From CALAEC01 sp050692915 (GTDB lineage: Bacteria; Actinomycetota; UBA4738; CALAEC01), in the NCBI GenBank assembly GCA_050692915.1, contig JBOGVU010000120.1, positions 1 through 6,686 of the forward strand: a stretch of DNA of 6,686 nucleotides, written 5' to 3'. This document shows positions 1 through 6,117 of this stretch, one piece after another (within the stretch, counting starts at the first letter, position 1; every line of letters starts with the position of its first letter). Both the position numbers and the translations under genes were made by a program. The notes under the pieces were generated by a model. It searched no databases, had not been told where the DNA came from, and saw nothing but the letters and a program-made list of their open reading frames with translations.

Positions 1-2
1 GG

Positions 3-215
3 TCGGAGCAGGTTGGCGCGGAGCTCAAGGACGGCCTCCGCGAGGCCCCGAGCTACATCGCGTTCGCCCGCGAGAACGGGACCGTCTACCACACCTACAC
101 GGTGATGGCGCCCGATCCGTTCGTCGCTCCCTACTTCGACATGCTGCTCGAGCGGACGCCGAAGCCGCAGCCGGAGGAGCCGCGCGCTTGGCGCAAGGAC
201 GAGTACCCGTTCTGA
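3..215 (+). CDS. DUF899-like thioredoxin-fold protein, C-terminal part
   Basis: The frame is open from the window edge and ends at TGA 213-215, giving 70 residues; the 5' end lies outside. Visible motifs are PSYIAFARENGTVYHTYTV at fragment residues 16-34, followed by FDMLLERTPK and a C-terminal RAWRKDEYPF. This order (hydrophobic strand, small acidic turn, VYHTY, then a Leu-x-Arg-x-Pro-Lys stretch and a terminal Trp-Arg-x-x-Asp-Glu-Tyr) is how the DUF899 family ends. That family is predicted to have a thioredoxin-like fold and is usually about 200-260 aa long; its reaction is not established. The redox-active N-terminal part is not in the window, so activity cannot be judged. The protein is probably cytoplasmic. 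It is followed by a non-coding stretch and a convergent gene, so it ends its transcription unit. The family call rests on remembered motifs. Confidence 0.7.
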   Translation, partial: SEQVGAELKDGLREAPSYIAFARENGTVYHTYTVMAPDPFVAPYFDMLLERTPKPQPEEPRAWRKDEYPF

Positions 216-387
216 ACGCGGAGCGCTCGATCCCCGCGCGGAAGCCAGGCCATGATGGGGGCTCGCTCACGATCCCCGAGGAGCCCCAGAACCCCAACCT
301 GGGGAGCGGGGTTGGGTGTTCGAGATCAACTTCGGCCTATCCGGACCCCCGAGCGGTTGATAGCCCAGGCCGGTCTGCTCGACCGCC
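216..387. other. Intergenic region between convergent genes
   Basis: These 172 bases separate the DUF899-like gene (+) from the M23-like gene (-). Short frames cross it on both strands, but none has a ribosome site or a recognisable product. Two inverted repeats are visible: GGGGCTC 258-264 with GAGCCCC 281-287 (loop 16), and CCCAACC 293-299 with GGTTGGG 310-316 (loop 10). The second is the better terminator candidate. No tRNA cloverleaf can be folded here by eye. Confidence 0.5.
293..316. terminator. Possible hairpin terminator between convergent genes
   Basis: CCCAACC (293-299) pairs perfectly with GGTTGGG (310-316) around a 10-base loop. It sits about 80 bases after the stop of the DUF899-like gene and about 70 bases beyond the stop of the opposing gene, so it could serve either strand. 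There is only a short TGTT after it and no long T tract, which is common in high-GC actinobacteria. Function is inferred from position. Confidence 0.35.
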
Positions 388-1572
388 TCAGCGTCTGAGC
401 GAGCATCCTGGGGTGGGGGATGCGCGGTTCCGCTCCACCTCCACGTGCACGTGGGGGTAGCGGTCGGGGAAGTACCGGTTGATCTGATCGCTCGCCCGAT
501 CGTTGCTGGAGGCGCGGCCGAGGAGCGTCGACCCCGCCCGAACCTCATCGCCTTCCCGCACGGCCAGTCGGGCCAGGTGGAGGACCAAGACCCGTACCCG
601 CGGGTGGGATATCGGGGCCAGGACCACCTTCCAGTCCCGGGTTCGGCAGTACAGCAGGTACCGCTTCACCGCGACGACGGTCCCGGTGACGGGTGACCGG
701 ATCCGACCCCGCGAGGGGACCACGATGTCCACCGCTGTCGTGGCGCCGGTCCCGCGTCCGCGCGAGGCCATCACCCGGTGCGGCACCAGAGGACCGAGAG
801 AGATCGCGGTGCGGAACAGCGACTGGTGGAAGCCGTACCCGACCGTCCCCGGCGACGTCTCGAAGAGCGGGAGCCAGGATGCCGTGGCGAATCCATCCAC
901 CTCGCACTCCCGACCCGTCGTGGTGCAGGCGTCGCGCCCGGGTCCGCCGTCGAGTCGGTCTCGCCCGCGCCCTCCACCGAGGGTGTCCCGCCCCGGTCCG
1001 CCGAACAGGATCTGCCGGTGGTCTCCCCCGAGGATGACGTCGTCGCCGCGCAGGCCACAGGCCACATCCCCTCGAGCCCTCGCTCGAAGCACGTCGGGCC
1101 CCACGGTGCCCACGGCATCGCAGGAGCGACCCGAGGCCTCCACGTGGATCTGTGCCGTGTCGTTGGTGGCGTCAGGATCGGCAGAAGAGTGGGCGACCGT
1201 CGCGCTCGTCGGAAGTGAGCCGGGGCGAACCGCGGCCATGGTCACGCCGACCTCGGCGGTGGTCCCCGCGGGCAGCGTGCCCAGCGTGCAGGCCACCGTC
1301 GGTTCCATGGCGCAACCCCACGGCCCCAGGTGGACGGCCATCGGCACGAGCCCGTCCGGCAGGTCGACCGCGAGATGGAGGCCCGACGCGTCGTCCGGTC
1401 CCAGGTTCGTCACGGTCGCGGTGACCCCGGCCTCCTCGGCCACCGCGACGGCTGCGCTCGGGCCTGCGAGCTGGACCGATAGGTCCGACGCCGCCTCCTC
1501 CGCGACCGCGGAGGGCATCGGGCCGTGCAGGACGGCCGTCAGCAGGACGAGCGTGGCGGCCACCCCTCGCAC
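388..1572 (-). CDS. Secreted DUF11 / RTX-like repeat / M23-peptidase-like protein
   Basis: Predicted exported protein of 394 aa. The GTG at 1570-1572 was chosen because it gives a compact signal peptide (VRGVAATLVLLTAVL, cleavage near AVA-EEA, residue 24) and has GGCGAG upstream. An ATG at 1677 would add 35 untypical residues and has no ribosome site. Residues about 29-146 look like a DUF11 (Ig-like, surface protein) domain, including VTNLGPDDAS and a closing DPDATNDTAQI. Residues about 151-225 hold GGPGRD / LDGGPGRDAC repeats, a degenerate form of calcium-binding RTX nonapeptides. Residues about 276-385 resemble the M23 (LytM-type) fold: AVDIVVP, SPVTGTVV, LVLHLARL, VREGDEVRAG and PHVHVEVE. 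Three expected zinc or active-site positions are kept (Asp282, His332, His374-x-His376), but the first His of HxxxD is Thr278. It may therefore bind rather than cut peptidoglycan. It is transcribed away from the 1692 gene. Confidence 0.75.
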   Translation of the reverse strand: MRGVAATLVLLTAVLHGPMPSAVAEEAASDLSVQLAGPSAAVAVAEEAGVTATVTNLGPDDASGLHLAVDLPDGLVPMAVHLGPWGCAMEPTVACTLGTLPAGTTAEVGVTMAAVRPGSLPTSATVAHSSADPDATNDTAQIHVEASGRSCDAVGTVGPDVLRARARGDVACGLRGDDVILGGDHRQILFGGPGRDTLGGGRGRDRLDGGPGRDACTTTGRECEVDGFATASWLPLFETSPGTVGYGFHQSLFRTAISLGPLVPHRVMASRGRGTGATTAVDIVVPSRGRIRSPVTGTVVAVKRYLLYCRTRDWKVVLAPISHPRVRVLVLHLARLAVREGDEVRAGSTLLGRASSNDRASDQINRYFPDRYPHVHVEVERNRASPTPGCSLRR

Positions 1573-1645
1573 GCCCCGATTCTCGCCGTTGACCCCGCCC
1601 CCCGCCAGGGCCGTGACCCGGGTGGGTCGGGGCGACGCAGACTGG

Positions 1646-1651
1646 TACGAT
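1646..1651 (+). promoter_or_regulatory. Putative extended -10 box of the 1692 gene
   Basis: TACGAT preceded by TGG (a TGn-type extension) fits the TAnnnT pattern of actinobacterial sigma-A promoters. It lies 40 bases before the ATG at 1692, with a strong GGAGGAGG ribosome site (1679-1686) between. No good -35 hexamer is seen about 17 bases upstream, which an extended -10 can tolerate. The 119-base gap 1573-1691 must also hold the promoter of the opposite M23-like gene, but no convincing one was found. Confidence 0.45.
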
Positions 1652-1691
1652 CTGCGCCGATCCGGCAATCCGTGCATCGGAGGAGGCCACC

Positions 1692-2216
1692 ATGAGAGGA
1701 TTCCTGCGCCTTGCCCTGACGACCTCGATGCTGACCCTGGCCACGGCCCTGCCGGCCTCGGCCGTGCCGCCCACCTTCCAGGAGCTATCGTTCTCCGGCG
1801 CGGTGACCGACCAGGGGCAGGCCTGCGGCGACCCGCTGTCGTGGGAGTTCACCGGCCAGGCTCGGATCACCAGGTTCTTCGACTCCGGGGGGGCCCTGAC
1901 CAGGATCCAGGTCCAGGTCCGCGAGTCCGGGACCGTGACGAACCTGACCACCGGCGAAGTGGTGGACCTTCCGCGGACGGCGTTCGTCGAGCGGGTGCTG
2001 TTCGTCGAGGACGGCTCCGTCATCATCGAGGACAACGGCCTGTCGGTGCGGGTGACCGGGCCCGAGGACTTCCTCCTGGACGTGGGCCGGTTCGTGGTGC
2101 GGCTGAACCCGAACGAGCTGCTGCAGTCGAGCGGACAGCATCCCATCAGGGAGATCAACCCGTTCTCGGTGAGCGACCCCGCGCTGCTCGGGGCGTTCTG
2201 CGACCTGTTCGACTGA
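1692..2216 (+). CDS. Secreted protein of unknown function
   Basis: This 174-aa protein starts at an ATG with a near-perfect ribosome site (GGAGGAGG, 1679-1686; 5-base spacing). Residues 1-24 form a signal peptide: MRGFLRLAL, a hydrophobic core, then PASA before VPP. The mature part, about 150 aa, alternates polar and hydrophobic residues in a way that suggests an all-beta fold, for example LTRIQVQVRESGTV and SVIIEDNGLSVRV. It contains two cysteines, Cys45 (QACGD) and Cys170 (AFCDLFD), which could form a disulfide after export. There is no membrane segment, lipobox or sortase motif after the signal peptide, so it is probably released or wall-associated. I do not recognise the family; similar short secreted beta proteins are common as hypotheticals in actinobacteria. 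The next gene on the same strand starts 38 bases after its stop but seems to have its own promoter. Confidence 0.85.
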   Translation: MRGFLRLALTTSMLTLATALPASAVPPTFQELSFSGAVTDQGQACGDPLSWEFTGQARITRFFDSGGALTRIQVQVRESGTVTNLTTGEVVDLPRTAFVERVLFVEDGSVIIEDNGLSVRVTGPEDFLLDVGRFVVRLNPNELLQSSGQHPIREINPFSVSDPALLGAFCDLFD

Positions 2217-2241
2217 CTCGGGGCCGGCCCGATCGTTCCGC

Positions 2242-2247
2242 TAGGAT
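2242..2247 (+). promoter_or_regulatory. Putative -10 box for a leaderless start at 2255
   Basis: TAGGAT ends seven bases before GTG 2255-2257, the spacing expected if transcription starts at the start codon itself, as in many actinobacterial leaderless genes. The box overlaps the alternative ATG at 2246, which would then lie upstream of the transcript. The 9-mer TAGGATGAG recurs before the 6174 gene. A 10-base self-complementary GGGCCGGCCC (2221-2230) sits just upstream and could be an operator. No clear -35 is visible. Confidence 0.4.
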
Positions 2248-2254
2248 GAGCCGC

Positions 2255-2533
2255 GTGCCGACCGCGGAGGAGCTCGAGCGGCTCTCCACCAAAGAGCTGC
2301 AGGATCGCGCGTTCAAGGTGGCCAGGCGCCGGCTCGACGTGCGGTTCTTCTGGAACCTGCTCGAGTCGGCCCCAGCGGCCGAGGCGGCCGCCGGCCACGA
2401 GGGCGAGGCGGCCGCCGACATCCTCAGCTTCTCCGAGCGGGTGGCCGACGTGGTCGATCCCGACACGATCGAGGAAGCGGACGCGTTCCGACCGATCTAC
2501 ATCGAGTACCTGCTGGAGCACCAGGAGGGCTGA
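2255..2533 (+). CDS. Small soluble conserved-looking protein, unknown function
   Basis: This is a 92-aa protein beginning M(V)PTAEELERLSTKELQ, read from GTG 2255 to TGA 2531-2533. GTG is preferred because TAGGAT lies seven bases upstream (leaderless layout) and because PTAEELERLS is a natural N-terminus. The alternative ATG 2246 adds three residues (MSR) and has no ribosome site. The frame stays open far upstream, but that part is antisense to real genes. The protein is alpha-helical in character and charged, with no signal peptide or membrane segment. Features include KVARRRLDVRFFWNLLES, an Ala/Glu-rich middle (AAEAAAGHEGEAAADI) and an acidic end (FRPIYIEYLLEHQEG). I recall similar short proteins with an AAEAAAGHE-like segment in actinobacterial genomes, but none with a known function. 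It is the last gene before a convergent cupredoxin gene, and its stop codon is part of a palindrome. Confidence 0.8.
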   Translation: MPTAEELERLSTKELQDRAFKVARRRLDVRFFWNLLESAPAAEAAAGHEGEAAADILSFSERVADVVDPDTIEEADAFRPIYIEYLLEHQEG

Positions 2534-2548
2534 GGCTCCGGAGCCTCA
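2531..2548. terminator. Palindromic bidirectional terminator candidate
   Basis: TGAGGCTCCGGAGCCTCA is a perfect 18-base palindrome (two 9-base arms), equivalent to a 7-bp stem with a 4-base loop in RNA. It begins with the stop codon of the 2255 gene and ends 11 bases before the stop of the convergent cupredoxin gene. This placement between convergent genes suggests termination from both sides. No T tract follows on either strand, so the call rests on symmetry and position. Confidence 0.55.
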
Positions 2549-2559
2549 GCTCTCCCTCC

Positions 2560-3108
2560 TCAGTCGCTCCGTCGGCGCCGGAGCAGAGCCGCCGAGGCCG
2601 CCCCGAGGATGAAGCCGCCGGCTCCCCCGACCACCCATACGGTCTCGGACGTCTGGCGGGCCGTGGTGACCGCCGGGGCGGTGTCGGCACTTGAGCCGTC
2701 CGTGAGTGGCGCCACCGTGACGGCTTCCCCTGAGCCGGCGCCGACGCCGTTCCCCACCACGACCGCTCCAGTCATCGCGGGGTGGTACGTACACGCGAAC
2801 GGATACACCCCGGGCTCGTCGAAGGTGACCCGGAACGTGTCACCTTCCCGGAAGTCCTCGTAGTGGCCCCATCCGGTGGCGCTGAGGTTGTGAGGGAAGA
2901 AGTCTCGGTTCACGAACGTGACCGCGGCGCCCGGCTCCACCCGGAGCACGTTCGGAGAGAAGCACGAGCCCACCATGGCCACCTTGTCGCCCTCGCCCTG
3001 GGTGGGGCCCCTGTGGCAGCCCCCGCCCGCCGAGGCCGGTACCGCCCACACCGTCGACCCTACCGCGATCGCGGCGGCCAGCCCGCCGCCCGCGAGCCTC
3101 ACACGCAT
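2560..3108 (-). CDS. Exported, membrane-anchored cupredoxin (amicyanin-type copper site)
   Basis: This 182-aa blue-copper-type protein probably carries electrons or copper on the outer face of the membrane. Residues 1-27 are a signal peptide ending PASA-GGG. The cupredoxin domain spans about 42-118, with copper ligands His73 (in FFPHNLSA) and Cys106, His109, Met112 (in ACTYHPAMTG). The C-x2-H-x2-M spacing is that of amicyanin, tighter than plastocyanin or pseudoazurin. Cys31 and Cys49 may pair. A Thr/Ala/Ser-rich linker (about 119-155) leads to one membrane helix (about 157-176) and RRRRSD, so the domain is tethered with its C-terminus inside. The linker contains no LPxTG. The start ATG 3106-3108 has AGGAGGG seven bases upstream. 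It lies 62 bases downstream of the membrane-protein gene on the same strand, so the two are probably co-transcribed. Confidence 0.92.
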   Translation of the reverse strand: MRVRLAGGGLAAAIAVGSTVWAVPASAGGGCHRGPTQGEGDKVAMVGSCFSPNVLRVEPGAAVTFVNRDFFPHNLSATGWGHYEDFREGDTFRVTFDEPGVYPFACTYHPAMTGAVVVGNGVGAGSGEAVTVAPLTDGSSADTAPAVTTARQTSETVWVVGGAGGFILGAASAALLRRRRSD

Positions 3109-3170
3109 CGCTCGGCCCTCCTGGTCGTTCCTCGCTGGTACACCGGCCGCGGGAGCTCGGTTCCCGGTAG

Positions 3171-4090
3171 CTACACCTGGGCGGCCGTCATCGCGGCCAT
3201 CGTCACGCTCACCGAGAGGGCCAGGGCCATCATGCCCGGCTGGCGCTGCCGCACCGCGGCCCGTCGAGACAGGACCAGGGCCCCGAGCACGTGACCGGCC
3301 AGCAGGATGCCCACCTGGACGCCGATCAGCCCGGCGGTTCCGAGCGGATCGGGGTCCACGGTGGGGCCACGGGCGAGCGGGCCGCCGCCGGACCCGAAAG
3401 GTCGACCAGGAGGCCGGGGAGGAGCTGGAGGCTGGTGAACAGCCGGTTCCGCGACAGGGCCGTGGCCACCACGACCCCGGCCACGGCCGGGACCATGGCC
3501 GCGGCCACGCTCCCCGGCGCCCCGGCGGCCTCGGCCCGCCGATCGGCCCACCACAACGCCAGGGCGTACCCGGCCGCCACGGTGGCCAGCCCCCCGGTCG
3601 CCAGGACCAGGGCGTGCTCCGCGACGTTGAGACCGCCCCACAGAGATGACTTCCTGATGGCGCCGAACGTCAGCCCCCCGGCGAGCACGCCGAGGACCAG
3701 GATGGCCCCTCGAGGTGGACGCCACGACCCGAGGGCACCTCGAGGGAGCATCGCGGTCCATCCGAACACCAGGCCGAACACCTCGGCCCGCGAGAGCCAC
3801 GAGGTTCGGCCGAGCGCCAGACAGCCGGCCACCGTCACGATCGAATAGGCGGCCAGGCTCAACCCGACGGTCCGTGGGTGGAGAGGGGTCGGGTAGGCGC
3901 CCAGGTACCAGGTCAGCGCCAGGGCTGAGATCGCCGCCCACCGCACGTCGTCGCTGGCCTGCCCCGGGGGAGCGACGGGGCGGGCCACTGAATCCCACGG
4001 ATCGACCCATCGCCACACGGAACCGATGAACGCGCTGGCCAGGACCAGCATCGGCCAGGCGGTCCCCACCACCAGGGCCGGAGGCAGGTT
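3171..4090 (-). pseudogene. Polytopic membrane protein, frameshifted and 5'-truncated
   Basis: Two overlapping frames together give one membrane protein. From about 4090 down to about 3390 the frame ending at 3326 encodes seven hydrophobic segments, including PALVVGTAWPMLVLASAFI, VRWAAISALALTWYL and AAAMVPAVAGVVVATAL, with a conserved-looking WRWVDPWDSVARP. That frame then degenerates. The frame ending TAG 3171-3173 supplies two further helices, GLIGVQVGILLAGHVLGAL and MMALALSVSVTMAAMTAAQ. The arrangement recalls actinobacterial multispanning proteins often labelled 'fenitrothion hydrolase'-like, whose ends carry a VQVG-x-GHVLGL motif. I treat that as a family resemblance, not a function. Joining the frames needs a -1 shift, as if one base were missing near the GCCGCCGCC run at 3381-3389. 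The N-terminus also appears lost: upstream of about 4090 the frame is antisense to the 4105 gene. It may be a true pseudogene or an assembly error. Confidence 0.68.
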
Positions 4091-4094
4091 GCCT
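4082..4094. repeat. Short inverted repeat at junction of two truncated genes
   Basis: AGGCA (4082-4086), GGT, TGCCT (4090-4094) is a perfect 5-base inverted repeat. Membrane-protein coding sense on the minus strand (NLPPALVVGT) runs up to about 4090. Signal-peptide-like sense on the plus strand (LTVGLTSVATPAAA) begins at about 4093. There is no room for promoters or for either N-terminus, so this looks like a deletion point or assembly join. The repeat itself is short and could be coincidence. Confidence 0.35.
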
Positions 4095-4104
4095 GACCGT
4101 CGGG

Positions 4105-5823
4105 TTGACCTCGGTGGCCACGCCGGCCGCGGCGGACCATACGAACCCGAACACGCCGCTCGCCCCGACCGAGGGAGGGCCGGCACCGGAGCTCACCACG
4201 TTCGGTGAGGGAACGTGGGAGTTCATCGACAACTTCCCGATCAATCCCGGGAGCGACCTGGAGTTCTTCCAGGCCGGCGGGGACATCTTCGTGGCGTCGG
4301 GGACGCTCGGCCAGGCCCCCGAGGATCACGTCGGCCAGCGCATCGTCAGGCTGACCGCGAACGGCGCCGTGGCCCCCGAGTGGCGGGCCGACCACGGCTC
4401 GGCCGCGTGCGTCATCGGGACCACCGGGGTGCTCGGGCTCCAGCACGACTCCCAGGTGACCGGGTACACCGAGCCCGAGCTCCTGGTGGACACCACCGAC
4501 GCCACAGGCCGGTGTCACGACACCGGCACGAACGGGGGCGGCCTGGAGATCATCGACATCAGCGGGGTCGAGGACCCCGCCTTCGAGCCAAGGGAGATCC
4601 ACCTGACCCGCCAGGCGGGCTTCTCCCACACCCACACCGTGGACGCCAAGCGGCCGTGGATCATCTACAACTCGAGCTCGGACTTCACCGGGCGTCCGTG
4701 GATCGACGTAGTCAACATCAGGTCGTGCCTCGGGCTCTCGGGGATGACGCTGGCCCAGAAGCGCGATGCGTGCCGCCCGGTCGTGCACCGGATCCCGTTC
4801 CAGCCCGACTGGTCCCGCCAGCGGAACTGGTATGACGGCCAGCTCCGGCCCGGGTCCGAGGCGGCCTGCCACGACATCACGTCGGTGGGGAGCCGCCTGT
4901 ACTGCGCGGCGCTGAACGCCACCCTGATCTTCGATGTGTCGAAACTGACCGTTCCCAAGACAGGTGCCGTTCGCGGCACGCCGCTGTCATGCACGCTGAC
5001 CGACGGAACGAACACGACCGCCAGGGTCACCGACTGCAGCGGCGCCGGCCCCGGCTCGCCGCAGGCGGAGGGATGGTCGTTCCTGGGGACGTTCAACCAC
5101 CCGGGGCGCGACTGTCTGCCGCCGCCGGGCAACAACCAGAGCTGCAACACGAACCTCTTCGTGCCCCCGAGCGAGGGCGTGTCGGTGTCCCATGAAGCCG
5201 ACCCGACCCACGACGGCAACTGGATGCTCGTGACGGACGAGCGGGGCGGCGGCGTGGTCCCGCCGGGGGCCTCGTGCGCGCCGGGGGTGGACAACCCGGA
5301 GGGGAACGGCGGGGCCCACGTCTTCGACATCCGGAACCCGTCCAACATCCGGTACGCGCTCACACCCACGGGTGAAAAGGCCGTGTTCATCAGCGACATC
5401 GTGAACCCGGCGGCGACGTTCTGCGACATCCACGTGATCGAGCACATCCCGGGTGAGCAACGGCTCATCGTGGCGTACTACTCGAGCGGCACGAAGATCG
5501 TCGACTACTTCATCGACAAGAGCGGGCGGTGGACGTTCCGCGAAACCGCGAGCCTGATGCTGCCGGGGCCAAATACCTGGGTGGTCGAGGACTTCCTGAT
5601 CAAGCGGAACAAGGATGGCACGCGGACCTACTTCTTCGTGGCCTCGGACATCCAGCGGGGGATCGACGTGTTCAGCTGGACCGGACGGCCGAACCCGATC
5701 GGGAGCAAGGCACCCGCCGCAGGGCTCACCCAACGGGCGGCCGACGCCGGCCTGCTTGTCGTCGGGCTGATCGGGCTCCCGTTGGCCGCGCGTCTGGGAA
5801 GGCGTCGCCTGAGGAAGCGATAG
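4105..5823 (+). CDS. Exported LVIVD-like beta-propeller protein, C-terminal anchor, 5'-truncated
   Basis: The frame gives 572 aa from TTG 4105, the only usable start codon, but this is probably not the natural start. The first residues (TSVATPAAA-DHTN) are the end of a signal peptide, and sense seems to continue back to about 4093 without an N-region or ribosome site. Repeated units of the type 'G-hydrophobic-x-hydrophobic-D-x-(x)-N/P' suggest an LVIVD-like propeller: GGGLEIIDIS (144-153), RPWIDVVNI (197-205), ATLIFDVSKL (272-281), GAHVFDIRNP (403-412), TKIVDYFID (463-471) and RGIDVFSW (518-525). Histidines recur ahead of strands (SHTHTVD 174-180, ACHDIT 254-259, VSHEADP 361-367, CDIHVIE 440-446). 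About ten cysteines suggest disulfides. Residues 546-563 form one membrane helix followed by RRRLRKR, giving an anchored extracellular protein. Function is unknown. It is divergent from the cupredoxin unit. Confidence 0.8.
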   Translation: MTSVATPAAADHTNPNTPLAPTEGGPAPELTTFGEGTWEFIDNFPINPGSDLEFFQAGGDIFVASGTLGQAPEDHVGQRIVRLTANGAVAPEWRADHGSAACVIGTTGVLGLQHDSQVTGYTEPELLVDTTDATGRCHDTGTNGGGLEIIDISGVEDPAFEPREIHLTRQAGFSHTHTVDAKRPWIIYNSSSDFTGRPWIDVVNIRSCLGLSGMTLAQKRDACRPVVHRIPFQPDWSRQRNWYDGQLRPGSEAACHDITSVGSRLYCAALNATLIFDVSKLTVPKTGAVRGTPLSCTLTDGTNTTARVTDCSGAGPGSPQAEGWSFLGTFNHPGRDCLPPPGNNQSCNTNLFVPPSEGVSVSHEADPTHDGNWMLVTDERGGGVVPPGASCAPGVDNPEGNGGAHVFDIRNPSNIRYALTPTGEKAVFISDIVNPAATFCDIHVIEHIPGEQRLIVAYYSSGTKIVDYFIDKSGRWTFRETASLMLPGPNTWVVEDFLIKRNKDGTRTYFFVASDIQRGIDVFSWTGRPNPIGSKAPAAGLTQRAADAGLLVVGLIGLPLAARLGRRRLRKR

Positions 5824-5828
5824 GGATC

Positions 5829-5850
5829 GGGGCGGGCCCCGGCCCGCCCC
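5829..5850. terminator. Strong GC hairpin between convergent genes
   Basis: GGGGCGGGCC (5829-5838) is followed after CC by its exact reverse complement GGCCCGCCCC (5841-5850), a 10-base-arm hairpin. It lies 5 bases after the stop of the propeller gene and 6 bases before the stop of the convergent CsbD gene, so it can act on both transcripts. There is no clear T tract, which is usual at this GC content. Confidence 0.7.
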
Positions 5851-5856
5851 GCTCGC

Positions 5857-6063
5857 CTAGTCGAAGGCCTCGTTGATGCGGTCCTTGACCTTCTCGCCCG
5901 CGTCCTTCACGTCGCCCTTCGCCTTCTTGGCCTTCCCCTTGGCCTGATCCCCCTTGCCTTCGGCCTCTGTGGTCCGGTCTCCGGTGGCCTCGCCGGCCTT
6001 CTCCTTGACCGTGCCCTTGGCCTCGTCCCAGGTGCCCTCGGCCTTGTCCTTCTCGCCTGCCAT
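5857..6063 (-). CDS. CsbD family stress-response protein
   Basis: This complete 68-aa protein is highly charged and rich in Lys, Glu, Gly and Ala. The sequence opens MAGEKDKAEGTWDEAKGTVK and continues with EKAGEATGD and repeated KGKAKKAKGDVKDAGEKVKD units. It matches the CsbD pattern (K-G-x2-x-E-x-K-G-x2-K-E-x2-G-x2-x-GD) and the family's usual 60-70 aa length. CsbD proteins are small, probably helical or partly disordered, and are induced by general stress; in Bacillus subtilis csbD belongs to the sigma-B regulon. The molecular role is unknown. The ATG at 6061-6063 has an excellent AAGGAGG ribosome site four bases upstream. A promoter of general-stress type is visible further upstream. The gene is divergent from the cupredoxin lipoprotein and convergent with the propeller gene. 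Confidence 0.93.
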   Translation of the reverse strand: MAGEKDKAEGTWDEAKGTVKEKAGEATGDRTTEAEGKGDQAKGKAKKAKGDVKDAGEKVKDRINEAFD

Positions 6064-6092
6064 GACGCCTCCTTCCAGCTCGTCTCTCCTAC

Positions 6093-6117
6093 GTACCCAG
6101 TTACGGGCGCGGGTAAC
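6093..6117 (-). promoter_or_regulatory. Sigma-B/sigma-F-like promoter of the CsbD gene
   Basis: On the minus strand GTTACC (6117-6112) is followed after 13 bases by GGGTAC (6098-6093). This resembles the general-stress consensus GTTT-N12-16-GGGTA. A transcript starting about 7 bases further on (near 6086) would have a leader of about 22 bases, with AAGGAGG well inside it. The same bases form a GTTAC-N8-GTAAC inverted repeat (6100-6117), so an operator is an alternative reading. Confidence 0.5.

Noticed and set aside
285..350. tRNA-like stretch with a GTTCGA core
   Set aside because: No acceptor stem or D and anticodon arms can be paired around it; only a simple hairpin at 293-316 is supported.
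925..1020. Glycine-rich repeats as a DNA repeat array or CRISPR
   Set aside because: The repetition is at protein level (GGPGRD-type RTX-like units) and too short and uneven for a DNA repeat array.
503..2245. Very long plus-strand open frame leading into the small gene at 2255
   Set aside because: It is antisense to the M23-like gene and out of frame with the secreted protein at 1692. Its translation is Pro/Arg/Ser-rich with no domain, as expected of a GC-rich shadow frame.
1172..2521. 449-aa minus-strand open frame
   Set aside because: It is antisense to the 1692 and 2255 genes, which have ribosome or promoter signals and natural-looking proteins; its own translation is low-complexity.
3291..3848. 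Plus-strand open frame over the membrane-protein gene
   Set aside because: The opposite strand encodes clear hydrophobic helices, while this frame is Arg/Ala/Pro-rich with no signal.
3913..4872. 319-aa minus-strand open frame opposite the propeller gene
   Set aside because: Its sequence is Arg/Gly/Val-rich without domains, and it is antisense to a clear exported propeller protein.
4987..5733. 248-aa minus-strand open frame opposite the propeller C-terminal half
   Set aside because: Shadow frame: rich in His, Arg, Val and Pro, with no motif and no ribosome site.
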